Below, piece after piece: positions 1 through 6,736 of a stretch of DNA of 9,093 nucleotides. Each line of letters opens with the position of its first letter. The first letter of the stretch is position 1. The notes below the pieces were generated by a model. The model was not told where the DNA came from and did no database searches. It saw only the letters and a list, made by a program, of their open reading frames with translations. The stretch is from Gammaproteobacteria bacterium (GTDB taxonomy: Bacteria > Pseudomonadota > Gammaproteobacteria > Arenicellales > JAHEKD01). A program made the translations under genes and the position numbers. Where the stretch lies: positions 1 through 9,093 of the forward strand of contig JAHEKD010000061.1 in assembly GCA_024638545.1 (NCBI GenBank). Direction: 5' to 3'.

Positions 1-2
1 CC

Positions 3-722
3 CCGGATTTAGTGTTTCCAAGCACGGCCTGCCTGGTGCAGGAACGACTGGGTATTCGTAATTGCCCGGCCTTTGATATACAGGCTGTCTGTGCCGGCTT
101 TGTATATGCACTTGATGTGGCAGACAAATTCATCAAAACAGGATCCGCAACCCGGGCATTGGTCATCGGTGCTGAAACATTCTCACGAATAATCGATTGG
201 ACTGATCGTAATACCTGCGTGCTGTTCGGTGATGGTGCAGGCGCAGTGATATTGGAGCAAAGTGAGCAACCGGGTATAGTTTCCAGCGTTTTACACGCTG
301 ATGGACGCTTTGCCGATTTGCTGTGTGTGCCTGTCGGGGTGTCGAAAGATTACAATAAATTGCTGCGAGGTGAGGCTTACACTACCATGCAAGGCGGTGA
401 AGTATTTAAGGTTGCTGTTAAGAAACTAGGTGAAAGTATAGACGAGTTAATAGGCATGAATGATCTGAATTACGATGATATTGACTGGATGGTGCCTCAT
501 CAGGCCAATATCAGGATCATTAATGCAATGGCTAAAAAATTGAATCTCTCGAAAGACAAGGTGATTATCACTATAGATAAACATGGCAATACCTCAGCGG
601 CTTCCATCCCGCTGGCACTTGATGTCGGTATACGTGATGGCAGGATAAAACGTGGCCAAAAACTCATCATCGAAGGATTCGGCGGCGGTTTTGCCTGGGG
701 CGGTGCTTTAATTAATTATTGA
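3..722 (+). CDS. fabH: 3-oxoacyl-[ACP] synthase III (KAS III), 5'-truncated by the window edge
   Basis: FabH condenses acetyl-CoA with malonyl-ACP to start type II fatty acid synthesis in the cytoplasm. The reading frame is open to the left edge: the first visible codons read PDLVFPSTAC, a typical internal FabH stretch, so the GTG at 12 is an internal Val and not the start. About 240 residues remain of a family length near 317-330, so roughly the first 80 are outside the window. All three catalytic residues are visible: Cys at 90-92 (context AVCAGF), His at 498-500 (VPHQANIRII) and Asn at 588-590 (HGNTSAASIP), matching C112, H244 and N274 of the E. coli enzyme. The C-terminal GFGGGFAWGG motif is present. 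The gene ends with TGA only 14 bases before fabG, which implies cotranscription. fabD, normally next, is absent. Confidence 0.97.
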   Translation, partial: PDLVFPSTACLVQERLGIRNCPAFDIQAVCAGFVYALDVADKFIKTGSATRALVIGAETFSRIIDWTDRNTCVLFGDGAGAVILEQSEQPGIVSSVLHADGRFADLLCVPVGVSKDYNKLLRGEAYTTMQGGEVFKVAVKKLGESIDELIGMNDLNYDDIDWMVPHQANIRIINAMAKKLNLSKDKVIITIDKHGNTSAASIPLALDVGIRDGRIKRGQKLIIEGFGGGFAWGGALINY

Positions 723-724
723 TC

Positions 725-728
725 AGGA
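725..728 (+). promoter_or_regulatory. Ribosome binding site of fabG
   Basis: AGGA lies 8 bases before the ATG at 737, in the short gap after the fabH stop. It supports that ATG over the TTG at 719, which overlaps the fabH stop and would add six residues (MIRNTA) not expected in FabG. Confidence 0.7.
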
Positions 729-736
729 ATACAGCA

Positions 737-1480
737 ATGAAATTAGATGGTGAAATAGCTCTGGTCACTGGTGCCAGCCGGGGGATCGGTAAAGCGATTG
801 CACTGCGTTTGGGCACGATGGGCGCAACTGTTATTGGTACCGCCACCACTGAGAATGGTGCGCAGGCGATAAGCAACTATCTGTCCCAGAACTCGATTCA
901 GGGTAACGGTTTTAAACTTGATGTTAATAATGATGATGATATCAAACAATTGCTCGATCAGATTAATAATGACTTTGGCAGTGTGAGTATTTTAGTTAAT
1001 AATGCAGGTATCACACGTGATAATCTGTTTTTGTTAATGAAAACTGATCAGTGGCAAGATATTATCGATACCAATCTCACCTCAGTTTACAAGATGTGCA
1101 AGGCCTGCATTCGAGCAATGACCAAAGCTCGAAAAGGCCGAATAATCAACATTACATCGGTTGTTGCGGTAACTGGAAATCCCGGACAGGTCAATTATTG
1201 CGCATCAAAAGCAGGCATGATCGGATTCACCAAGTCATTGGCGCAGGAAATCGCCTCTCGCAATATAACCGTGAATGCAGTCGCACCTGGTTTTATTGAT
1301 ACCGACATGACGGGCGAACTGGGTGAAAAAGCAAGGCAAGCAATTTTATCGACAATTCCAATGAAAAAACTCGGTTCGCCTGACGACATTGCAGCGGCTG
1401 TAGCCTATTTGGCCTCACCAGAGGCAGACTACGTTACCGGGACAACGCTGCACGTCAATGGCGGAATGTTTATGAATTAA
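737..1480 (+). CDS. fabG: 3-oxoacyl-[ACP] reductase
   Basis: FabG uses NADPH to reduce 3-oxoacyl-ACP to 3-hydroxyacyl-ACP, the first reduction of each elongation cycle. It is a 247-residue short-chain dehydrogenase, close to the 244 of E. coli FabG. The Rossmann nucleotide loop TGASRGIG is at residues 11-18, NNAG at 88-91, and the active-site set is Asn113, Ser141, Tyr154 and Lys158 (NYCASKAG context). The C-terminal VTGTTLHVNGGMFMN is characteristic of true FabG and argues against a general SDR. The start chosen is the ATG with AGGA 8 bases upstream; a TTG six codons earlier is less likely. The gene follows fabH by 14 bases with no fabD between, and precedes acpP by 149 bases. Confidence 0.97.
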   Translation: MKLDGEIALVTGASRGIGKAIALRLGTMGATVIGTATTENGAQAISNYLSQNSIQGNGFKLDVNNDDDIKQLLDQINNDFGSVSILVNNAGITRDNLFLLMKTDQWQDIIDTNLTSVYKMCKACIRAMTKARKGRIINITSVVAVTGNPGQVNYCASKAGMIGFTKSLAQEIASRNITVNAVAPGFIDTDMTGELGEKARQAILSTIPMKKLGSPDDIAAAVAYLASPEADYVTGTTLHVNGGMFMN

Positions 1481-1495
1481 ACCATGCTCTGGTTT
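1479..1495 (+). other. Small inverted repeat at the fabG stop codon
   Basis: AAACCA and TGGTTT flank a 5-base loop, starting inside the fabG TAA. Flanking AATT copies (1475-1478 and 1498-1501) could lengthen the stem past a 2-base bulge. There is no T-run after it, so it is not a classic terminator. It may stabilise or process the fabH-fabG mRNA end. Function is inference only. Confidence 0.3.
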
Positions 1496-1629
1496 CGAAT
1501 TGACGGATAAAATGGTATCATTCGGGCAAAACTGGAATCTCAGTTATTGAAACTCCAGGTAGTTAACCGGTTTGCAGATAATATGCAATCCTTTTGATAT
1601 TTGAACATACCATAGAGGTTATTGAAATC
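1481..1629 (+). promoter_or_regulatory. acpP leader region, probable site of an acpP promoter
   Basis: This 149-base gap is the longest inside the cluster and codes for nothing convincing. In E. coli, acpP is known to have its own promoter upstream, so one is expected here. No strong sigma70 pair stands out. Candidates are GATAAT at 1577-1582 without a good -35, or TTGCAG (1572-1577) and TGATAT (1595-1600) spaced by 17 bases, each matching only half of the consensus. I call the region, not an exact start site. Confidence 0.4.
1614..1618 (+). promoter_or_regulatory. Ribosome binding site of acpP
   Basis: AGAGG precedes the ATG at 1630 by 11 bases. It supports that start over the upstream ATG at 1594, which would add 12 residues ([12 protein letters not shown]) that no acyl carrier protein needs. 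Confidence 0.6.
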
Positions 1630-1863
1630 ATGAGTACAGTTGAAGAGCGCGTTAAGAAAATTGTTATTGAGCAATTAGGCGTTACTGAGGATCAAGTTAG
1701 TACAGATTCATCTTTTGTGGATGATCTAGGTGCTGATTCACTTGACACCGTTGAGCTTGTAATGGCTCTCGAAGAGGCATTTGGCACCGAGATTCCAGAC
1801 GAGGAAGCTGAAAAGATCACAACAGTGAAACAAGCTGTTGACTACATTACAGCGAACAGCTGA
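1630..1863 (+). CDS. acpP: Acyl carrier protein
   Basis: AcpP carries growing acyl chains on a 4'-phosphopantetheine arm and serves FabH, FabG and FabF as well as lipid A and phospholipid synthesis. The product has 77 residues, like E. coli AcpP (78 with Met). The phosphopantetheine attachment motif [16 protein letters not shown] is complete, with the modified Ser at residue 37. The protein is highly acidic, and helix III is recognisable as [12 protein letters not shown]. The start is chosen because it gives the family MSTVEERV N-terminus and has AGAGG upstream. A long leader before it and a GC hairpin after it suggest that acpP is transcribed more strongly than its neighbours, as is known for this very abundant protein; that is inference here. 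Confidence 0.98.
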   Translation: MSTVEERVKKIVIEQLGVTEDQVSTDSSFVDDLGADSLDTVELVMALEEAFGTEIPDEEAEKITTVKQAVDYITANS

Positions 1864-1876
1864 GCATTTCATTATC

Positions 1877-1901
1877 GATTGCCGGCTCTGGGCCGGCAGT
1901 C
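1877..1901 (+). terminator. GC-rich hairpin after acpP, partial terminator or attenuator
   Basis: TGCCGGC (1880-1886) pairs with GCCGGCA (1892-1898) around a 5-base loop, and three further pairs, one of them G-U, extend the stem to about 10 bp. The following sequence, CTTCATT, is only loosely T-rich. It is therefore probably a leaky terminator or a 3' mRNA stabiliser that keeps acpP transcripts more abundant than fabF, with read-through into fabF. The hairpin is seen directly; its role is inference. Confidence 0.55.
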
Positions 1902-1943
1902 TTCATTAACGTGCCTTGATTTGATTAATAATCAGTTCTATAA

Positions 1944-3191
1944 ATGTCAGAGCGTAGGGTTGTCATAACGGGTTTAGGTATCATTTCTCCGGTCGGGTCA
2001 GGCCTCAAAAAAAGCTGGCAAAGCGCCATTAACGGTTATAGCGGAATCAAAAAAATCGACCGCTTTGATGCCAGTGCTTACCCGTGTCAAATAGCGGGGC
2101 AGGTAGATGATTTTATAGTGGGCGACTATATTTCACCAAAAGATGCACGGCGTATGGATCGTTTTATCCAGTTAGGTTTGGCTGCTGCAATTGATGCTAT
2201 CGATGATGCCGGCCTTGACTTCGACAAGGAGAATCCTGAGCGGATGGGTGCCTATATTGGCTCCGGTATTGGTGGTGTCGAAACCATAGAGAAAACAACT
2301 TTGGAGCATTATCAAAAAGGCTACAAGCGAGTTTCCCCGTTCTACGTGCCGATGAGTATCATCAATATGATCTCCGGAAACCTCTCAATTATGTATAATC
2401 TCCAGGGCCCGAATCTTTCCATGGTAACGGCTTGCACGACAGCAACTCATTCAATCGGCGATGCCGGAAGGTTGATTGAATACGGTGACGCGGACGTCAT
2501 GATTGCAGGTGGTGCTGAAGCGGGTATCACCCCCACCGCGATTGCCGGTTTCGGTAATGCGCGTGCACTCACGCGCTGTAATCACAATCCTGAGTCTGCT
2601 TCGCGACCGTGGGATATCAAACGCGATGGCTTTGTTATGGGAGAGGGAGCAGGTGTGGTCGTTCTTGAAGAGTGTGAGCATGCTGTCAAACGCGGGGCTG
2701 AAATTTATGCGGAGTTGGCAGGTTTCGGGATGAGTGCAGATGCGTTTCACATGACGGCACCCCTGAAGTCAGGCGCCGGTGCCTCGCGGTGTATGAATGC
2801 GGCATTAAATAACGCAAAAATCAATCCACGGCAAATTGACTACATTAATGCCCACGGCACCTCCACACCGTTAGGGGACGTGGCTGAAACAAAAGCCATA
2901 AAGTCGAGTTTTGGTGAGCATGCTTATTCTCTTGCAGTGAGTTCTACCAAATCGATGACAGGACACTTGCTGGGCGCGGCAGGTGGTATTGAAGCCATAT
3001 TTTCCTGCATGGCAATCAAGGACCAGGTATTGCCACCGACTATCAATCTGGAGGAGCCGGGTCCGCAATGCGACCTTGACTACGTTGCAAACCAGGCCAG
3101 ACAGGCAAAGGTTATTTCAGCGATGAGCAACTCGTTCGGTTTTGGTGGTACCAACGGAACGCTGGTTTTTAAAAAATTCGAATCTCGCTAG
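1944..3191 (+). CDS. fabF: 3-oxoacyl-[ACP] synthase II (KAS II)
   Basis: FabF condenses malonyl-ACP with longer acyl-ACPs and elongates palmitoleate to cis-vaccenate, which sets membrane fluidity. The 415-residue product matches the usual length (E. coli 413). The Cys-His-His triad is complete: Cys164 in VTACTTATHS, His304 in NAHGTSTPLGD and His341 in TGHLLGAAGG, with Lys336 in SSTKSMTG. The C-terminal NSFGFGGTN loop carries the gating Phe400. These features place it with FabF rather than FabB, although the two are close relatives; the position next to acpP supports FabF. No good Shine-Dalgarno sequence precedes the ATG (TCAGTTCTATAA). pabC, which commonly follows fabF, is absent, and mltG begins 38 bases later. 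Confidence 0.96.
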   Translation: MSERRVVITGLGIISPVGSGLKKSWQSAINGYSGIKKIDRFDASAYPCQIAGQVDDFIVGDYISPKDARRMDRFIQLGLAAAIDAIDDAGLDFDKENPERMGAYIGSGIGGVETIEKTTLEHYQKGYKRVSPFYVPMSIINMISGNLSIMYNLQGPNLSMVTACTTATHSIGDAGRLIEYGDADVMIAGGAEAGITPTAIAGFGNARALTRCNHNPESASRPWDIKRDGFVMGEGAGVVVLEECEHAVKRGAEIYAELAGFGMSADAFHMTAPLKSGAGASRCMNAALNNAKINPRQIDYINAHGTSTPLGDVAETKAIKSSFGEHAYSLAVSSTKSMTGHLLGAAGGIEAIFSCMAIKDQVLPPTINLEEPGPQCDLDYVANQARQAKVISAMSNSFGFGGTNGTLVFKKFESR

Positions 3192-3229
3192 CATTGTAGC
3201 ATTCCAGCAGCTGATTTCTAAATGCCTGT

Positions 3230-4246
3230 ATGCTTCGCCTGTTAGTAAAAATCCTTATAGTTTTAGCTATTGCAACCCTGCTTTGTATAGGCGTGGTGGC
3301 CTGGTACGTGAGCGCACTATGGGATAAGCCGCTGACCATTAAAGAACAGATCTACTCGATTGAACCAGGCTCCTCTATTCGGAAAGTCTCAAGGCGACTC
3401 AATGAAAAAAATATCATGCCAGACGCATATAGCTTTGCTTTGTTGGGAATATATAATCAGCAGGCAAGACAAATAAAGGTTGGAGAATATAAGTTAACAG
3501 CAAACATTACGCCCAGGCAGATGCTTGAAAAGTTTGTCAAAGGTGACGTGGTCACTTATAAAATCAGCCTAATTGAAGGTTTGACGTTCAGGCAGTTCAG
3601 GGAAACCATTGACAATGCTGATATGCTGCAGAAAATGACGACGAACTGGAGTGATGAGCAAATCATGAAGGCGTTAAATTCCGAGCAGCTGTACCCGGAG
3701 GGTCAGTTTTATCCGGATACGTATGTATTCAGGTCCACTGATACCGATCTGGATATCTTGCACCAGGCCTATGATCGCATGCAAAAAGAGCTGGAAAAAA
3801 TCTGGACAATGCGTGACCAACAAACGCCTCTAAAGAGCAAATATGAGGCTTTAATACTCGCTTCAATTATAGAAAAAGAGACGGGTCAGGCAGATGAACG
3901 CCCCACTATTGGCGGTGTTTTTACGAATCGACTGAACAGGGGAATGCTGCTACAAACCGACCCGACGATTATTTATGGTCTTGGAGAACAGTTTAACGGT
4001 AATTTAAAAAAAAGCCATTTGCAAGATAAGTCTAATCCCTACAACACTTACGTTCATGCCGGTTTACCGCCTACACCGATAGCCATGCCGGGCAGGGAAT
4101 CACTTCTGGCTGCCGTAGCACCCGAACAGAATGATTACTATTACTTTGTTGCCCGCGGTGACGGCAGTCATGAGTTCTCAGCCACTTACAAATCACATCA
4201 ACGGGCAGTATACGAGTATCAGCTCAAACGTAAATCCAAAGGTTAG
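3230..4246 (+). CDS. mltG: Endolytic murein transglycosylase (YceG family)
   Basis: MltG cleaves nascent peptidoglycan glycan strands in the periplasm and is thought to act as a terminator of glycan polymerisation. The product has 338 residues (E. coli 340). Residues 3-28 form one hydrophobic membrane segment after a short basic start, with the rest outside the membrane. A LysM-like region lies at roughly 40-105 (IEPGSSIRKVSRRLNEKNI, KVGEYKL). The catalytic domain has EGQFYPDTY (157-165), the ASIIEKETG motif (211-219) with the acidic pair Glu215/Glu217 that includes the catalytic Glu, RPTIGGVFTNRL, LQTDPTIIYG and PPTPIAMPG. The ATG is the only usable start, since an in-frame TGA lies at 3212. 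No clear Shine-Dalgarno sequence precedes it. It stands where pabC-mltG is expected, with pabC missing. Confidence 0.96.
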   Translation: MLRLLVKILIVLAIATLLCIGVVAWYVSALWDKPLTIKEQIYSIEPGSSIRKVSRRLNEKNIMPDAYSFALLGIYNQQARQIKVGEYKLTANITPRQMLEKFVKGDVVTYKISLIEGLTFRQFRETIDNADMLQKMTTNWSDEQIMKALNSEQLYPEGQFYPDTYVFRSTDTDLDILHQAYDRMQKELEKIWTMRDQQTPLKSKYEALILASIIEKETGQADERPTIGGVFTNRLNRGMLLQTDPTIIYGLGEQFNGNLKKSHLQDKSNPYNTYVHAGLPPTPIAMPGRESLLAAVAPEQNDYYYFVARGDGSHEFSATYKSHQRAVYEYQLKRKSKG

Positions 4247-4254
4247 GGTAGGGG
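4245..4254 (+). promoter_or_regulatory. Ribosome binding site of tmk, overlapping the mltG stop codon
   Basis: AGGGTAGGGG begins inside the mltG TAG stop. The AGGG at 4245-4248 lies 8 bases before the TTG at 4257. This purine run is the strongest ribosome binding site in the second half of the cluster, and it decides the tmk start. Confidence 0.65.
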
Positions 4255-4256
4255 CA

Positions 4257-4889
4257 TTGAGAGCACAGTTTATAACAATAGAAGGTCAGGATGGCGCAGG
4301 TAAATCGACCAATATGGCGTTTATAAAATCCTTTCTTGAATCAAGAAATATTCCTGTCTACACAACTCGTGAGCCCGGCGGTACAAAACTGGGTGAACAA
4401 CTTCGAGAGATTCTACTATATGGAACTGATGTCAACTGTGACGATATGACAGAACTTTTGCTGATGTTTGCGTCACGTTCACAACATTTAAACGAGGTTA
4501 TCTATCCCAGACTTAAAGCAGGCACATGGGTTGTGTGTGATCGTTTTACCGACGCAACTTATGCATACCAGGGTGCGGGCAGGGGTGTTTGCTTTGATCA
4601 TATCGAAGTGCTCGAAAATCTTGTGCAAAAACAATTCAGGCCCATCCTGACATTTGTACTCGATATTCCTCTTGATGTTGCCAGGTCAAGGGGAGCAAGC
4701 GACCATGGTGATAGATTCGAAAAACAGCTTGATCCTTTTAAGCTGCGTGTGAGAGAGTATTATTTATCGCTGTGCCATGAACAATCCGATAGAGTAAAAT
4801 ATATTGATGCAAGTCTGGACATCGAACAAGTGCAAGCTCAAATCACGCAGCAGCTGGAAATGCTGCTTGAAATAGTGGACGCACAGTAA
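4257..4889 (+). CDS. tmk: Thymidylate kinase (dTMP kinase), TTG start
   Basis: Tmk phosphorylates dTMP to dTDP using ATP, an essential cytoplasmic step to dTTP. From the TTG the product is 210 residues (E. coli 213) and begins MRAQFITIEGQDGAGKST, with the P-loop at 10-17, exactly where the family has it. REPGG (38-42) binds dTMP, the DRF motif is at 95-97, YQGAGRG lies at 104-110, and an Arg-bearing lid with RSRG and DRFE occupies about 143-155. The P-loop has no Arg and the lid does, as in the E. coli (type II) form. Reading further upstream to the ATG at 4131 would overlap mltG by over 100 bases and add 42 unrelated residues, so the TTG is preferred. Spacing is 10 bases after mltG and 10 before holB. 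Confidence 0.95.
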   Translation: MRAQFITIEGQDGAGKSTNMAFIKSFLESRNIPVYTTREPGGTKLGEQLREILLYGTDVNCDDMTELLLMFASRSQHLNEVIYPRLKAGTWVVCDRFTDATYAYQGAGRGVCFDHIEVLENLVQKQFRPILTFVLDIPLDVARSRGASDHGDRFEKQLDPFKLRVREYYLSLCHEQSDRVKYIDASLDIEQVQAQITQQLEMLLEIVDAQ

Positions 4890-4899
4890 ATAGTTCGCA

Positions 4900-5940
4900 A
4901 TGCCGGATAGTATAGTTAATTTGCCCTGGATTAGGCAACAAGATGTCGATCAGATTGCCAATGCCTTAAATAATAACCATGCTGTGTTATTAACCGGCCT
5001 GCAGGGGATAGGCAAGAGCCGTCTGGCATCAATGCTGATGAAAACTTTATTCGCAGGCTCAACATCAACCGAAAATCACCTGCTTGTTGCAGGTACGCAT
5101 CCAGACATACATGTCGTAACAAGTGCATTTGCATACCGGCAAGTTGATGCTCAACTACAAAACTTTTGTTTTAGATATCTTGATCGTGAGGCCATTGAAA
5201 AAAAACGACTTTCAAGACAAATTGGAGTTAACACCATCAGAGCATTAGTTGAGTCAATGCATCAAGCTTCAACGGGTGGTTGCAAACTAACGATCATATG
5301 CCCGGTTGAGCATTTAAACATTAACTCATCAAATGCGATCCTTAAATTTCTGGAGGAGCCAACCGCCAGTACCTTTCTAATCCTGATTAGCCATGATATT
5401 TCGAAATTAGCAGCAACATTAAGAAGCCGCTGTATGCGTATTAATGTGCCTTTACCGGATAAGAAAGTTTCTGCAAAATGGTTAGCGTCGAATTACCCTC
5501 GCAAAGAAAAAAACGAGATCTTCGGGGCGCTGGAGCTCGCAGGCCTTCGTCCACTGATTGCGGCGGACTATTTATCGAAGAACCATCAATCGTTAGTTTC
5601 AGCATTGGAGCAGGATATTGCAGAAATTGCCACGAATCATACAGCTAATATAATTACGATTGCAAGAAAGTGGACCCAGTATAAACAGACAGATCTTATA
5701 TTAAGCTGGGCCTGTCAATTTTTTACCAGATTGATCAAGCTCAGTATGCTGGATGCATACGGAAAAACAAAATCCAGAGAAACTCAGCCGGACCCCGCCA
5801 TGATCAAGTCTTTTTCAAATGAAAGCTTGTTTAATACCTACGATTATTTAAAAACGCTTAATCAGGGTTACGACGGCATTGTCGATGAGACACTATTAAT
5901 GGAAGATCTCCTCCAAACGATAGCAAAAAACAGAAAATAG
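4900..5940 (+). CDS. holB: DNA polymerase III subunit delta' (clamp loader), zinc-less form
   Basis: Delta' is the stator of the clamp loader that places the beta clamp on DNA. The product is 346 residues (E. coli 334). It has a Walker A GLQGIGKS (33-40), AGTHPD (64-69), SNAILKFLEEP (144-154) and the arginine-finger motif LRSRC (174-178), followed by a helical C-terminal region. Two points differ from the E. coli protein. The four Cys of the zinc module expected between the P-loop helix and AGTHPD are all missing, and the segment is shortened. The P-loop is intact here (it is degenerate in E. coli), but the Walker B position reads IICPVEHL, without the Asp-Glu pair, so ATP hydrolysis is unlikely. 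About 25 residues are inserted after HPD (roughly 72-108). The start is the ATG 10 bases after tmk; no clear ribosome binding site is seen. pilZ, often next, is absent. Confidence 0.92.
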   Translation: MPDSIVNLPWIRQQDVDQIANALNNNHAVLLTGLQGIGKSRLASMLMKTLFAGSTSTENHLLVAGTHPDIHVVTSAFAYRQVDAQLQNFCFRYLDREAIEKKRLSRQIGVNTIRALVESMHQASTGGCKLTIICPVEHLNINSSNAILKFLEEPTASTFLILISHDISKLAATLRSRCMRINVPLPDKKVSAKWLASNYPRKEKNEIFGALELAGLRPLIAADYLSKNHQSLVSALEQDIAEIATNHTANIITIARKWTQYKQTDLILSWACQFFTRLIKLSMLDAYGKTKSRETQPDPAMIKSFSNESLFNTYDYLKTLNQGYDGIVDETLLMEDLLQTIAKNRK

Positions 5941-5950
5941 AACTTTTATA

Positions 5951-6736
5951 ATGAATTCGAACTTGAAATTAATTGATTCTCATTGCCATGTGCATTTTGG
6001 GGAAGACCGGCGGGCATTAGCACAGCGGATAAAAATGGCCCAGGATAATCATGTCACCAAAATGCTCTGTATTTCAATCGATGAGTCTGACCGCGATGAA
6101 GTGATCCAACTCTCAAAATCGCAGCCTTCCGTGTTAGCGGCGGCAGCAATACATCCGACGCATGACAGGAATAAGGTTCAGAGTGTGGAGTATCTTCTCG
6201 ATTATTGTTGCGATGAAACTCTCATCGCTGTAGGTGAAACGGGTCTTGACTACTTTCACGTGAAGTCAGAAAGTGACTGGCAAAAACAGCGATTTATCAA
6301 TCATATAAATGCAGCGATCGAACTGAATAAGCCCTTAATCATACACACCCGCGACAGTATGTCTGATACGCTGGATATTTTGGAAAGTCATCATGCCGGC
6401 CGTTGTAGAGGTATAATGCACTGTTTTACCGGTTCCCTTGAAGATGCTAAGCGCGCACTGGATCTGGATTTTAAAATATCTTTTTCGGGAATTATAACTT
6501 TTAATAGCGCAAAGGCTTTGCAGGAGGTTGCAAAAATGGTCCCTGCGACAAGTATGCTTGTGGAAACCGATTCACCTTATCTTGCGCCTGTACCGTTTCG
6601 CGGAAAAGCCAATCAACCTGCTTATATCGTTCATGTCGCAGAGAAACTTGCTCAACTTCGCGCTGTTTCGATTCAGTCCATTGCCGATCAGACTACCCAA
6701 AATTTTTATGATTTATTTCCCCAGGTTGCAGAATAA
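5951..6736 (+). CDS. TatD-family metal-dependent deoxyribonuclease (YcfH type)
   Basis: TatD-family enzymes are cytoplasmic amidohydrolase-fold nucleases that act on DNA ends; the YcfH branch is conserved at the end of this cluster, but its cellular job is poorly defined. The product has 261 residues (YcfH 265). Metal ligands are complete: His11 and His13 in DSHCHVHF, Glu96 in VGETGLDYF, His132 in IIHTRD, His157 in MHCFTGS and Asp207 in VETDSPYLAPVP, followed by the family signature RGKANQP (217-223). The ATG lies 10 bases after holB with no clear ribosome binding site, so translational coupling is plausible. Its last 31 bases overlap the 3' end of the convergent tmcA. Position and signature favour the YcfH branch over TatD proper. 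Confidence 0.94.
   Translation: MNSNLKLIDSHCHVHFGEDRRALAQRIKMAQDNHVTKMLCISIDESDRDEVIQLSKSQPSVLAAAAIHPTHDRNKVQSVEYLLDYCCDETLIAVGETGLDYFHVKSESDWQKQRFINHINAAIELNKPLIIHTRDSMSDTLDILESHHAGRCRGIMHCFTGSLEDAKRALDLDFKISFSGIITFNSAKALQEVAKMVPATSMLVETDSPYLAPVPFRGKANQPAYIVHVAEKLAQLRAVSIQSIADQTTQNFYDLFPQVAE

Noticed and set aside
743..949. Open frame on the - strand inside fabG, and similar antisense frames within fabF and holB
   Set aside because: They lie wholly inside well-supported genes and show no family motifs; they are shadows.
3222..3245. Seven-codon reading frame (MPVCFAC) overlapping the mltG start
   Set aside because: It has no ribosome binding site and no recognisable leader-peptide logic; the overlap could be chance.
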